64,000 nucleotides of DNA from Micromussa lordhowensis (taxonomy: Eukaryota > Cnidaria > Anthozoa > Scleractinia > Lobophylliidae), in contig OZ026595.1 in NCBI GenBank assembly GCA_964020085.1, positions 9,890,516-9,954,515 of the forward strand, given 5' to 3'. The translations under genes and the position numbers were made by a program. Position 1 is the stretch's first letter. Every line of letters begins with the position of its first letter. Positions 1-12,300 of this stretch are shown here, piece after piece. A model generated the notes under the pieces. It was not told the DNA's origin. It made no database searches and saw only the letters and a program-made list of their open reading frames with translations.

Positions 1-199
1 ATGGGATGCTAACTAGTCCATTGCAAACATTTGATAATCAAACTTTTCCCATATCCTGCAGGCAAGACTGCCAGAAACAGCTCTTCCAGCTAAAAGAGCT
101 GTCACAACAGATTCTTGCTTGGTTTATAACATAATATTTGCTCATGCTAGGGAGTATTAGCCAATGAAGCAAAAGTGAACAAAAGGGGGTTCTTATAGC

Positions 200-433
200 A
201 GGCTTTCTTTCTTTCTCCCAGTCCCCCTCCTTTCGTCTGTGTTTGGCACCCTCTCCCCCATTTAACGCCTGCTATGCAGGTTACCATTAACACACCTGGG
301 TGGAGAGAGGCACTGTGAGAGCAAAGTGTATTGCCCAATGACACATCAACAAAATGGCCCTGGTCAGAGCTTGAACCCGGACTGCTCTATCGGGAGTCTA
401 GCAAGCTTATTAGTTATATAACCATTAGGCCAC
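200..433 (-). repeat. tRNA-derived SINE
   Basis: Read on the minus strand, the part near 433-345 looks like a tRNA head. It has an A-box-like TGGCCTAATGG and a B-box-like GGGTTCAAGCTC near 380-367. It is followed by a body containing a TTGGGCAA-type stretch and CCTCTCTCCACCCAGG, a body I associate with tRNA SINEs of marine invertebrates (recalled, not searched). The intron tail of the upstream gene carries it. The 3' boundary near 200 is approximate. Confidence 0.6.
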
Positions 434-932
434 ATCACAAGATTCCCATAATGTGCTTGACCCAAGCTATTAGCAATGAGCAGAGAGCTGACATTCAGGC
501 TAGATAAAACATGGTACCTTGCTACCCAGAATGCATGATCAGGTAAAAGTATAAAAGACATATAAACCTTGGAAAAAAGGTTAAATTTTTGAAGACAAAA
601 AAAATAGAAAATGAGAATAGACCAGTTAAAGAGCAAAAAATGTAATATATAAAACAAGGTTGCAGATTTTAGAATGAAGGTTATCACTCACTGACATGAA
701 AAAACCACAATAAAATTGTATTAGGCATGTCACATGCAATACTAATTTTTACCTTAGTTTTCATTCAATGTGTAAAACAAATGTTGTCTGAGAACTAAAA
801 TAAGAAAATTTGTCTCGTTAAGTCACATTCCGAACTTCTGTTGAAAATCTCAGTGGTTTGTTATTTTTTTAATATGTTTAATGTGTAATGCATAATAAAC
901 CGGTGTTTTTTGTTTTGTTTTCCATGCTGCAG
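434..932. other. Intron tail with no recognised element
   Basis: AT-rich intronic DNA leading to the acceptor TTTCCATGCTGCAG that ends at 932. No convincing exon, RNA gene or repeat was seen here. Confidence 0.4.
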
Positions 933-1032
933 CTCCATAGCAGTCTCAAAACTTGAACCTGAGCTTCAAGAACTTATCAAGAAAAGGGATGGAGCTCCAA
1001 TGAAATATGTGTACTTCAACAAGGGACTTTGA
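933..1032 (+). CDS. Terminal exon of an unidentified gene
   Basis: A pyrimidine-rich acceptor ends in AG at 931-932. The exon then reads open to TGA at 1030-1032. It encodes about 32 residues that begin SIAVSKLEPELQ and end MKYVYFNKGL, a lysine- and glutamate-rich C-terminus with a small aromatic cluster. The exon enters with one base of a split codon (933). The rest of the gene lies to the left of the window. I do not recognise the family; there is a loose resemblance to an internal stretch of CCZ1/longin-type trafficking proteins, too weak to name. A polyadenylation signal follows at 1406-1411. Confidence that this is a real terminal exon is good; identity is unknown. Confidence 0.6.
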
Positions 1033-1411
1033 AGCCCCCCTTTTAAATATTTATTAAATAATACTGAATCTAAAATTTGTATGATGCACAGGGCATCAGG
1101 TACTCTGACTACAACCTATCATTAGAGAACAAAGGAATGGCTGATATTGATTGCACACATCAGTTGCAGAACAGTTTATTATCTCCTCAGTGTCATCCAC
1201 ACTTGCACATTTTACTTCCAGAATCAAATTTAATATGTCTCTGTGGTACTGCACAGTGTGTGACCTTTCCTAAAAGACCAAGGAACACCTTGATCCGGTG
1301 CCACTGGGATTTTTAACAAAATTTTCAATATATATTTGAGATTTGTGTGCCCTTGGGAGTGAAGACTTTTACTTTAATTTTTATAGCATTGAAACATCTG
1401 AGGACAATAAA
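1033..1411 (+). other. 3' UTR and poly(A) signal of the upstream gene
   Basis: AT-rich sequence follows the TGA at 1030-1032. The first good AATAAA is at 1406-1411, about 375 bases after the stop. The open frame at 1077-1316 inside it has no family resemblance and is treated as untranslated. Confidence 0.5.
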
Positions 1412-1910
1412 AATATTCAAAGCAAACTGTATTTGAAATCAGATTGCTATTGAATGGATCTCACAGACAGGAATAATCACTAATCAAAATAGTATATTTT
1501 TAAAAATTTAAAGCACATAAGCATATTATTTTGAAATCTATCTTGGTAAGTGATGGAAACGTGTTAATTCACATCTGATATCCAGTCATGTAACTGATTG
1601 TTTTATAACAAAATTATAGACCATTCAAATCAGACTCCTTCAAGTCAATGACCACAATGTATCAACCATTCATATTAATTAATGAGTCATTAATTAATAA
1701 ATTAATTACTAGAAATATTATTCTTATTTAACTTCTTATTTTTTAACTTATTGCCAGAAATGAGATATTTTCAATGTATCACTTTTTAGCAGTAAAAGTA
1801 AGCGAGGTTTTGAGATTTTCACATTCCTATAGATAGTAATTCCGATGTAAACAATAGGAAGTGATATCACTTGGGGCTGGGAGGATTAGGTTATTTTTTG
1901 TCATGGAAGT

Positions 1911-2253
1911 TAATAGACCTTTTTACCGATACGGCGGCCATCTTGAATTCTATTGTTTTGACTGAGAAATTATGGGCTGCCGAGGGGGCAATTGCTGGAA
2001 AATTTATCGTATACACAGCTTTCAGGATAAATTTTTACTGCTTGTCTCTCATATTCCATAACAAATAATTTATTACAAGCGTTACATCTTTCCGTCACGA
2101 TATTTGGCAGTTGTTCCTGTGGTTATCGAAAAATTATTGTTAAAAGTTATCACGCCACAGTATTCTTTTTAATTATTTCTCATCTGCCCCCTGGGCATCC
2201 CATAATTTCCTCGGAATTCAAGATGGCCGCCGTATCGGTAAAAAGGTCTATTA
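1911..2253. mobile_element. 343-bp MITE with perfect 40-bp terminal inverted repeats
   Basis: Positions 1911-1950 are the exact reverse complement of 2214-2253. Both ends start TAATAGACC and contain ACGGCGGCCATCTTG. A second, imperfect inverted pair lies just inside (around 1963-1991 and 2187-2213), so most of the element can fold on itself. The terminal TA may be the target duplication of a Tc1/mariner-type element. There is no coding capacity. Confidence 0.85.
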
Positions 2254-3210
2254 GCACCATGTAAAAAAATGTGTTGGTAAAAATGTGTTGGTAGACTTCA
2301 GTTTTTAGTAGCATTCCTTTTAATGTTAAGCAGTGTCCACACTACGCCAGAGAAATTTGAAAATTTTCATTGTTAAGGCCTACCTTCCACAGTAATCCAT
2401 CATCAAAACGGAGCAGTGTGTAGTTATAACTGGCCTTTTCTGTGGCAAATATACAGCCAAGGGAGATTCTCTAAATCAGTATGCCTTTGTCAAGTTTGTG
2501 TACAGAAATGGTCAGTTTCTCTGTGTTTGTTTCTTGTAGACATTATATCGAGCTTTGTTTTATCAGGTTAGCACTGTTTAAAGGTGTGACTGCTAACAAC
2601 TGAGTGTCTTTCAATAAAAAGAACCAAAATACTTTTCGAGTGTCCTGTTGTGTTGTCTGGGGAAATTGTTGAAGTTGTTTTTGTATGATTTCTTATTAAT
2701 CCTCCACCTGGTAAAACAGAAAGGAACAGCTTGATTGAAATAGCCAAAAAACTGAACTGATTTTAGTGCCTCACTGTGGCAGAAGTGTAGCAGTTCTTGT
2801 AAGCTTGAAACTCTGATCGTTGCCATGGTGTAGCAGCTGTTATTGTTTTGGGGCTGGGGCCATTGTTTCTGTTGTTTGTCCTGATTGCCCTCTCAAAAGC
2901 CATTCGTGTGAGACCTTAGGAGAGCTGCTACTAGACCCATTTGGGTTGATGAGCCAAACCATACATGGTTTTTGAACAACTGAACATACATTTTTTAAAT
3001 GTATAATATATTGAATGCTATGATGCCAGCATGGTTGTCCTTATGGTGTTCAAATCCCACTCAGGGCACAAAATTTTCTTTCAAACTTTACTCAGTCTTC
3101 ACAAATTTGTAGACTAGGACATTCACCTACTTCTGTAGTAAAACCCCCACCTTCTCCCTCTCCTTACCCTCTAACCTTGTCATGCACCACCCCCTGGCCA
3201 AAAATAAACA
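2254..3210. other. Intergenic stretch without a recognised feature
   Basis: AT-rich sequence with scattered ORFs under 75 codons and no family resemblance. No repeat arms were matched elsewhere in the window. Confidence 0.4.
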
Positions 3211-4110
3211 TAGGCACGCAAGGCGTGCAAGAGTTATTTTTTTAGTTAAAAGGTTATGAAGATAGGAGCATTTAAGGGAGTGTTTACAGTGACAATTAAG
3301 TTAACCCTTTTTACACAACAACACTAGTTTACCGAAAAAAGAAAGAGAAAAAAACACCTCTGACACGTTGACAGTCTAATTTAATTCATTCCCATATGAA
3401 AAACAAAAGTGTCAAATTACCATTTGTAACTAAAAATAGCAAGCATCTCGTGGGAACAAGTGGTGATGATTTGCCAGCTCTAATTGAATTTACTCCCTTG
3501 TGAAAAACAAAAGTGTCAAATTACCCTTTGTAACGAAAAAATAAAAATATCTTGTTATATTTGCACGCAACAAGAACACAGCAACTGTTACCTGTACCTA
3601 TTGTAAACGTTCGAACTCTTTCAAATCAAAATAGTCTCGTCTCCTCTAAAACATTTCGTAAGAACTAGAAGCAACGATGCGTGACGTCTAATTGAATTTA
3701 CTCCTTGTGAAAAACAAAAATATCAAGTTACCTTTGTAACTAACAATAAAAACATCTCGTCCATTTGCATACAACTACCTCACATACAACTACCTCACGC
3801 ACTGTTTCATACCTCAAGGCTTATCTCCTCCAAAACTAAAATCCTAAGCCTAACTCACAGAAAATGCCGAAGTAAACCCAATATATGAATACTTCCTCCT
3901 CTTTTATAGAAGAATAAATATGGCAGTTCTGAACTGTATCTCATACACCATTTACTTTTAAAACAAGAAATTTCATTGGCTGTTTATAGTAGATCCGATC
4001 TGATTGGTGTGACATACATACATCTCTCACTGATCCATTGACCCGTCCACAACATACTCGTCGCGCCGACTAAGAGATATTTTTTTTACAAAAAAATAAC
4101 TCAGAAAGGA
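3211..4110. repeat. Degenerate repeat block, possible foldback element
   Basis: A unit containing TAATT.AATT..T.CC, then TGAAAAACAAAA, then TTACC.TTTGTAAC occurs three times near 3378-3440, 3478-3540 and 3688-3752, all in the same orientation. The block is bracketed by GAGTTATTTTTTT near 3230 and its inverse AAAAAAATAACTC near 4092-4104. This suggests one old non-autonomous element with internal tandem copies. Ends are uncertain. Confidence 0.45.
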
Positions 4111-4183
4111 TTGTAAGGATGAGCCCAAATAAATCATTTCTGTGACCAATACCTCTCGAATCACTAGGCCGGGAAGGGTCAGA

Positions 4184-6119
4184 CCAACCTCGTTCCCAGG
4201 CTCTCTCTCCTCTGCCTCCCTAAAGACCCTGGTTGCGGCTGGTCACGTGACCACCCAGAATCTGGGTGGTAAAAAAATCTGTTGGGTGGGAGGGGTGCCA
4301 GAGTACTTTGATTGTTGTTGTGGCAAACTTTGTGGGTTTCAAAACCTCGAGCAGTCGCTAAAAAAGCTACCCGCTCTATCGGGTTCGAAGTCGGATTTTG
4401 CCGATGAAGAAGGCTACATTATTTCTGCCGTCTCCAAAATATAGAAGACTTTCGTTCACAAAGCAATTCGGCAGCCGAATGGAGCTCAAAATTTCCGACG
4501 GTTATCACTTGTAAAACGTCACGTACCGAATCGAAGTGAGACCGACCAGTGGATCAGTCTCTTGAATCTTTGCGTTCGGAGGTAATTTATTTTCTTCTTT
4601 GTGCGGTAATTTGAATTTAAAAAGTACTTCTGTCACATGGCCGATTAGCCGAGCTGACTTGCATTTGGTTTAACGCAATGAGTTTTGTTGACTTAAGCCC
4701 GCGCTTATATTTCATGTGCATCAGGTTTATGTAATTTAGGCAGATGTTTAAACACGATTCCTTGACATAGTCAAGAATTATGTTTTGCAAAATAGTAAAT
4801 AAAACATCGTTTTATATAGCGAACAATGTGCCATGAGGTTAATTCCGGCAACATGCTATGAAACTCGACCGGCTGGAATTGAAATAAAGAGTGGTAATTC
4901 AATACGCTGGATACATACAAATGTATTTCGTTTGTCCTGTATGAAGCTTAGAAATAGGACTGAAGAATTTCAAAGGTTATACTACAGGCTAAGAAATTTC
5001 TCCAATGCGATTGGCTAAGACCAGTAGTATTTCTGCCAAATTTGAAATACCTACATGTAAAAATTTCAGTTTCCATGGAAACCTAAATGATCGAAACAAT
5101 ATGGCGAACGATTTTCAAAATTCTGTGGAAAAAACTGCAAGAGCTAAAGGAAATTACCAAGATATGGAAACAGCAAAGAATGTACAAAGATCTGGGTCAC
5201 TGTTCCGTCGATTTAAGGTGGAAGGCAAAGGATACAGTCCTGATATTTTCAGTCAGCTACAACGCGAACCAACTCAGCTGACGAAGTTCGATGCATAGCT
5301 TTATCATCGAGCGCTCTTTTAGCTGCTATCGAAGAAGGTGAGAGAATGAAAAACGGCTCCTTTCGGTCTTTATTCAACAGTTCAGAAGCACAGGCAACCA
5401 CAAGTAAACGTCGTCCGCTGGAAACTATTTTCCGCTGCTGTGGTGACCAAAGATACGATAAATAGCCAACAATTTTCACGGCCTGCTGCTTAAATGAAAG
5501 CCCAAAGTCCAAGTTCCACACAAGAAGAATCGGTTAAAAAATCTATTGATAAACTTCGATTGACGATGAGGCTGTTCAAAATGTACACTTCAAAAGATAT
5601 TTACAGGTATTCAAGTACTGTTTTTTCGCAGTTGAAGCGAAAATCATTTGAACATATGTGACCTTTGTGCGATCACATGTTTGATCACATGTTGTAGTAA
5701 AACCAATCACCCCCGCGTGACTAAACAGCGTTACAAGAGGCGAAATTTCTTTTCCTTGTAGTATAAACAAAAAATAGCACGGTTTCTTCGGGGTATTTGG
5801 TGTAAATACCGGCTCGTGATATTTCAAAACTCTCCAAATATCACTCGCCGCGGCGAATTTTGAAATATCACTCGCGGTATTTATCCCAAATACCCCTAGA
5901 AACCGTGCTATTTCCTATACTATTTGCCAGTGTGTAGTTTAATATAGCGACCAGTGTTCGCCTTTCTTTCGCTTCAGTTGATATCGACAAAAATTATTTG
6001 TTGACTCCACCCTGGTGAAAAAGTTTGTGTCACAGGTGGTCACGTGACCAGCCGCAACCAGGGTCTTTCTCCCAACGACAAAGGGAGGCAGAGGAGAGAG
6101 AGCCTGGGAACGAGGTTGG
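4184..6119. mobile_element. 1.9-kb non-autonomous DNA transposon (hAT-like) with target duplication
   Basis: The left end at 4184 reads CCAACCTCGTTCCCAGGCTC. The right end reads as its inverse and stops at 6118/6119. The arms continue imperfectly for about 75 bp, to a shared GGTCACGTGACCA near 4237-4250 and 6037-6050. Flanks are GGGTCAGA at 4176-4183 and GGGTCAGA at 6119-6126. That is an 8-bp direct repeat if the last G of the right end belongs to the target. Eight-base duplications are typical of hAT elements. The interior has no transposase-like frame, only short ORFs. Confidence 0.75.
5773..5914. repeat. Internal hairpin inside the hAT-like element
   Basis: AATAGCACGGTTTCTTCGGG at 5773 onward pairs with the inverse ending GAAACCGTGCTATT near 5914. 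Arms are about 55 bp with a few mismatches, around a loop of about 30 bp. It may be a smaller MITE nested in the larger element, or its own subterminal structure. Confidence 0.7.
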
Positions 6120-6126
6120 GGTCAGA

Positions 6127-6354
6127 CTGGCTCTAGTCTTATGCCCACTCCAAATATGGTATGTCTAGGAATGCATATAAAATGCTCGTCGTCGTGTTGT
6201 TTTTTCTCTCTTTGAATGGTCTTTGAGATGGGAGAGGAGAAGAGAGAGCCTTTCTTTCTCGGACCAAGATGCCATTAAAATAAGCTTAATAATTTGAAAG
6301 AATTGATTTCCTTATCGCTTTTTTAGTTCGTTGATTTAGTTATTTATTACAACA
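6127..6354 (+). promoter_or_regulatory. OAT 5' flank
   Basis: The stretch between the hAT-like element and the ATG holds a GA-rich run (GAGATGGGAGAGGAGAAGAG) and no clear TATA box. The transposon ends only 229-236 bp before the start codon, so part of the promoter region was set or displaced by it. Promoter function is inferred from position only. Confidence 0.3.
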
Positions 6355-9300
6355 ATGCTTCGCTTCTGCGCTCGTCCTCTGAACAGAAACCTCTTTCCTG
6401 CGACGAGAAAATATTCTACTCCAAGCGCTTCAGTCGCCAACCAGCTAACACCCGAAGACATTTTCAAGCGAGAAGACACCTATGGAGCCCACAACTATCA
6501 CCCGTTGCCAGCAGCCTTGGCAAGAGGGAAAGGAGTGTTCGTTTGGGACGTGACGGGAAAACGATACTTCGATTTTCTGGCAGCTTACTCGGCCGTGAAT
6601 CAAGGGCATTGTCATCCCAGAATTGTGAAAACGCTTCAAGAACAGGCGGAAATCTTGACGTTAACTTCTCGAGCGTTTTACAACGACGTTTTGGGCGAAT
6701 TCGAAGAGTTCGCAACAAAGCTCTTTGGCTATGATAAACTTTTGCCGATGAACACGGGAGTCGAAGGTGGTGAAACCGCATGCAAATTGGCGCGAAAGTG
6801 GGGATATCAAGTGAAGGGCATTCCAGACAACAAGGCCAAAATTGTATTCGCTGAGAATAATTTTTGGGGAAGAACTCTTGCTGCTGTTTCGTCTTCGTCT
6901 GACCCGGATTGTTACGGTGAATATGGTCCTTTTTTGCCAGGATTTGAGCTTGTTCCTTACAATGACCTTTCTGCTTTAGAGGTGAGTGTTTATTTTGTTA
7001 TTGAAGATCACTAGACAGTTGAATGACGCCACGTGTTTTTAACAGCTTGTGGAACCAATTTTTTTGAGTAACTGGTGATACACTGGCAAGACAGCTTACC
7101 TATTCCTCTCAAAAAAAATTCAAAACATGGTATAATCTGGGAATCTTTTGTGTTGAAAAGAAAAGATTGCTTGGCTGATAGATGTACCATTCCATTTTTT
7201 AAATGCACTGCCCTCGCATTGAGGGTCTTGGAAATCTTAAGGGGGAAGTGGTCTTTAAAGGTCGTTTTTGATGGGGCTAATGTGTTGGTGCCATTGATCT
7301 TTCATTAATTTTGAAGGGGGAAGTGTGTTGGCACTTTGATCTTCCTTTCTTCAGGGGGTAAAAGTTTACTTTCCTAAGGTGGTAAGGGGGGTAGTTATTA
7401 AATGGAATGGCTCAATTTTGCCTAGGTTGAGGGGACTGTTATGAGGCAAAAATCCCCTCTGTGCATTTCTCTTCGCAGACAACCCTCTAAAATTTCATCT
7501 ATGTTCTAACAAATTCCCTTTCCTGTAATCTTGTGTAGATATTTGTGCATGCTTATTTTTGTTTTGTACTGTTTTTAAGGTGGCCCCCTAGAGTTTTTCT
7601 TAGACTCATTAGCGCACAATACCATTGCCTGCCAAACGTCAGTAATAATCGCGCGTTCAAAGATGACGCAAGTAACCCTAAGAAGAAACGAAATCACTTC
7701 AACACTTGAAAAGCCTTAAATCACTTCGGTGTAAGTAGCAATAGTTTCAAACATGTGTTTATGCCAAATATGACAAAAAAGTTCTATAAATAACCGGTAA
7801 AAGAACTCTAATTTACTCTTGCTTTCTCGCATGCGATACATGGAATCACCTGAGCCCGCGCCTAAATGAATACCCACGCGCGATACCACGCATGTTTTTC
7901 TGATTTTTGTGATGTCACATGCGAAAATATATGCTAATTTTCTTCCGTTTTCTTCGGTGAATTTTTTTTTAAATTTGGCTCAGTTGTAACCACATACAAT
8001 TCCTATAAAATACCCTATTTTTGTTAAAATCTGTCAGAGCTAATCTCATATATTTAGAATAATGACAAATTACAGAATATTGGAAAAACCGTCTGAACAA
8101 CCTTGACTTTTCACCAATTGAAAATGTCAGGCAACATCATTTCCATGATGTGGCAAAGTATGAAAAAATTTCACCAAAGGAAAGTATAAATATTAAGGGT
8201 TAAATGCCTATAACCCCAAAAACTTTTTTTCGTTTCGTGAAATCTTTGCATGGAATTAGGAAAAATGCTGCCAAAATTTTTGCAATCGGTTAAAACCCGA
8301 ATTTTTTATGAATTTTTAAAGATCGTAAAAAGCGCACTTTTTCAAAACACGACCGAGCAGCAGAATCGCTTAAAGAAGTCTGGGTATAGTGCGATTTGTG
8401 ACGTCATTCCAGGCCTTTAATCGCCGCCTTGTTTACGACAGAGAAAGAAAGACGCTTTGGAAAGTCCGGAAACTTGTGTACACAACGCTCGAAGCTCGCA
8501 AGTCGAACCTGTGGCGAAACGTCGTAGAAAAAGCAGGGAGCAGGCCACTTTTTCAACCGTTGTACTGATTGCTACAGAAGCAAGACCGCAAGCAGCAGTT
8601 CATGTATCGGAGCCACTTGATGCGTAGGCATCTTCTGGTTCATATGACATCATCTCTTTGTTGTCTTCTTGTTCGCTCGCGTTTGATCACACCTCGACTT
8701 CTAAGTCGTACTCTACCTCCGTTTCTGCGGCCTCGGAATTCCAAGCTTGAATCAAGCTAGTATCGCTGGACGACATTCTCAATTGATGTGATTATTACGT
8801 ATTTTTTGAGTTGAATAAACGTTCTTTCAACAAAATACTGAACGCTGAAAACACCGAACCCGTAATACAAGGACAATAACCGATGCGAGCAAAGGCATGG
8901 AATGACGTCACTAGTCCCATTCTCCGCTTTGCTCAGTCGTGCTACAAAGAACGCTCACTTTAAAAATTCATAAAAAATTCGGGTTTTAATCAATTGCAAA
9001 AATTTTTGCGGCATTTTTCCTAATTCCATACAAAGATTTCAGGAAACAAAAAAAATTTTGGGGGTTATAGGCACTTTGAGGTCAAAATGAGGAATATATC
9101 TGCCTGTCACTAGGTGAGATGTTACCATGGTAACGGCCTTAATCCAAAAATTGACAACCAAAACATAAGCCTTATTTTAACAGTACCCATACTGGTAAAT
9201 CTCCAAGGGAAAAACGTCAAGTGAAATTAACTACGTTTCCTTTTCTAACTCGCGCTTTTTAGGGAGGGTGTTTCCTAATAACTCTAGGGAGCCACCTTAA

Positions 9301-12300
9301 AGGGGGGGAGGGGGCTGAAATTAGTAATTTTTAGTGGTTGTAAAAGTGGCATGGTTGTAGGTTGTCAGTAAAACAAAGGTACAAGTTTGAAGGTGAAACA
9401 GGTTTCATCTAAATAATTTAGAGCTTTGTAGCTTTGTACTAAGTTTGTATCTTTAGTAGCATATCTGTGATATCAAGGAGTAAAATTACAGTTTCACCTC
9501 CTGAACAAAATTTAATTTTGGCTTTTTCTTTTGCTTTTACAATACTGATTAATGATTATCCAATTTGTTTAGAAAATTTCTACAGTCCATCCGAAACAAA
9601 CTAGTCAGAGTAAAACAGTTTTTGCCACCTACTGTGCTCATATTTGGAAATTGGCTTGTGAACTGGCGAGGCGTACAAGCTAGAAAAGCGTGTGATAACA
9701 AGCTAGAGTTCAAATATGGGTGGTCAATTGTCTAATATTTAGGCAGCCTTGTGTTTTGAAAGAGTGCCTTGTCAGGGCCCATTGATATTATTTTATGCAT
9801 ATGTTTCTCTGTATTGTTGTAGAAATCCATCAGTGATCCAAACACATGTGCATTCATGGTCGAGCCAATACAAGGTGAAGCTGGTGTGATGATTCCTGAC
9901 GATGGATACATGAGAGGTGTCAGGGAACTCTGTTCCAAATACAATGTAAGTGCTTTGCTTCAATTCAAATTCTGTATTACAGGGAGCAAGTTGCACTATT
10001 TTCAGCTATTCTAGGAGAAGTTGCAAAACTCAAATCAAAATTCCGGCTTATCCTGGGTTAGCATAATCGGGCTTTGATCATCCTGGCCCAGGAGCTCTGC
10101 TTTTAGGCTTTACTTCATCTATATATTATATTTAAATGGTAAGGGTTTAGACATTAAGAGATATTCTACCTGTATAGAACCTTGTTGGTTTAGAGGAAAA
10201 ACTACTCAATCTCTCTAGAAAATAATCAATCTCTTCAGAAAGTTTGCTTGTGGGGATGATAAGCAGCTGCTATATGAAACATTTTTTTCTGTTTTATGTG
10301 GGAAAAAGCTCTGATTATACGGAGGTTGTGGATGTTATTGAATTGTGCTGATCTGCACTACTGCATCCTGTCAGGTGCTCTGTATGTCATTATTTTATTG
10401 AATTCTTTAACATTTCTTCAAGTGGAACATCTCACTTTTGAAACTTGGTACTTGGAAATAAGAAGCTTAACTTTAATCTGTTAAAACACATAAATAGCCA
10501 AAGAATCAAAACATATCAAGGCTGCACTTTGTCACTCTCTTGATAGGTTCTTTTCATAGCTGATGAAGTACAAACTGGTCTTGGAAGAACTGGAAGGTGC
10601 GTTTGAAGAAACTGATGTTAATTTTCTTTGACTTGCCGAAGTGTTCGTTATATAAAGCGAGTAGAGGCCTGTATTGAAACCTCCTCTTAGGTTGCTCTTT
10701 CATAGGCAGTATTACTACAGCGGATTGCCAGGTATGGAAAAAGTTTCTATGGGTCTTGCTAAAGAACACAGTGCAAGTACTAGGTCAAACAGTCGGCATC
10801 TGGAAGTCATAGTTGATATACCAGTGAAAGGTTTCTAAAACAATCATTATTTGTCAAATGGATCATATATCCTGAGGAATGTGTAAAGCCATCCATTTGT
10901 AAGCTGATCACTAACAGCTTTGTCAGCTCACTTCCTCTGCATTGTATTTTAGGCGCTTGTGTGTTGACCATGAGAATGTCAGACCTGATTTAGTTGTTCT
11001 TGGGAAAGCTCTCTCTGGTGGTGTATACCCAGTAAGTGAAATTGAGGTTTCTTTATTTGTATTGTATTTTAGATTTCCTCCAAGGCCAACCTTCTCCCCT
11101 GTTTTGATTTGTTTAACTGACAGTGAAATAGGGAGAGGAATTCTACCTGTATCCCTAGTTGGTTTAGTTTTAACAATTCTTTTGCTTTTAGGTTTCAGCT
11201 GTTCTCTGTGATGATTCTGTTATGCTTACTATTAAACCAGGGCAGGTAATTGAGCAATATGTTTTGTTGGTTTTTATCCTAACCTTCCAGCCATATATAC
11301 TGTCATTTCACATATGTAGTATGTATGTAGACTGAAAGCATCATTCTATTTGTTTTCAGCATGGCTCGACATATGGTGGAAATCCACTTGGTTGTAGAGT
11401 TGGTATCACTGCATTGAAAGTAAGACATTAAAATTAGGTTGAAAGCTGATCATTAATTTTGCACCTGTTTCTTTCACTAGAGTGTGTGCCTGATGTTAGA
11501 TTTTTTAGAGGCTAATATATGTTCAAGTTGGAAGCAGAAATAAAAGCCTGTAATGAACTTTCTTGGCTTGCCCTTTTTCACATTTGAATGGTTTTAAATA
11601 GATTATGATTATGCACTGATTTAACTGATGTTTTGTCCTTGTAGGTTCTAGAGGAAGAGAAGCTGGCAGAACGTTCGGCAAGGCTTGGAGAAATCATGAT
11701 TCCTGAATTAAACAAGTTAAACCCAGCTGTTGTCAAGACTGCTCGCGGAAAAGGGCTCATGAATGCTATAGAGATTAAACCTACAGATGGTGAGAATGTT
11801 AACTTTTATCACTACAGTCTGGAAAGAAATATTTTGAAAAGTTAATGTTGTACTGGCTGCATGTACTACTTCTAGGCTAACCCAAATGATCTTACTCTTA
11901 GTCTGTTTCACACCTTAATACAGTCAAGATGACTGAGAGAGACTGCTAAAAACATATTACTTTTGCTATTTTCATTAGAGCAGTATCTTGTACCTAGGAT
12001 TGGACTAGTAGTTTGCAATGGAGGTTACTTCTGGAGAATATTATCAAGACCCCATTAAGATAGCTTCTACAGTAATTTTCATTCGAGAAGATTCTCCCAT
12101 GAATGTCTAACTCTATAGCAAGATAGTTCCAGACAAATCCTGAGGGCACAGATTTTTCCTGGTCTTTTATTCAAATTGATTCCCTGGATAACCTCCATCC
12201 AAGTCTGCATTGTTTTCAGATCTTCTGTTTCTCAACCATTTTATAGCTTGCATTCCTTTCCTTGACAAATAGTGGAAACACAGCAACTTTAGTGGCTGCT

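Noticed and set aside
4142..4444. 100-codon frame across the left end of the hAT-like element
   Set aside because: It starts outside the element, crosses its terminal repeat and shows no transposase motif.
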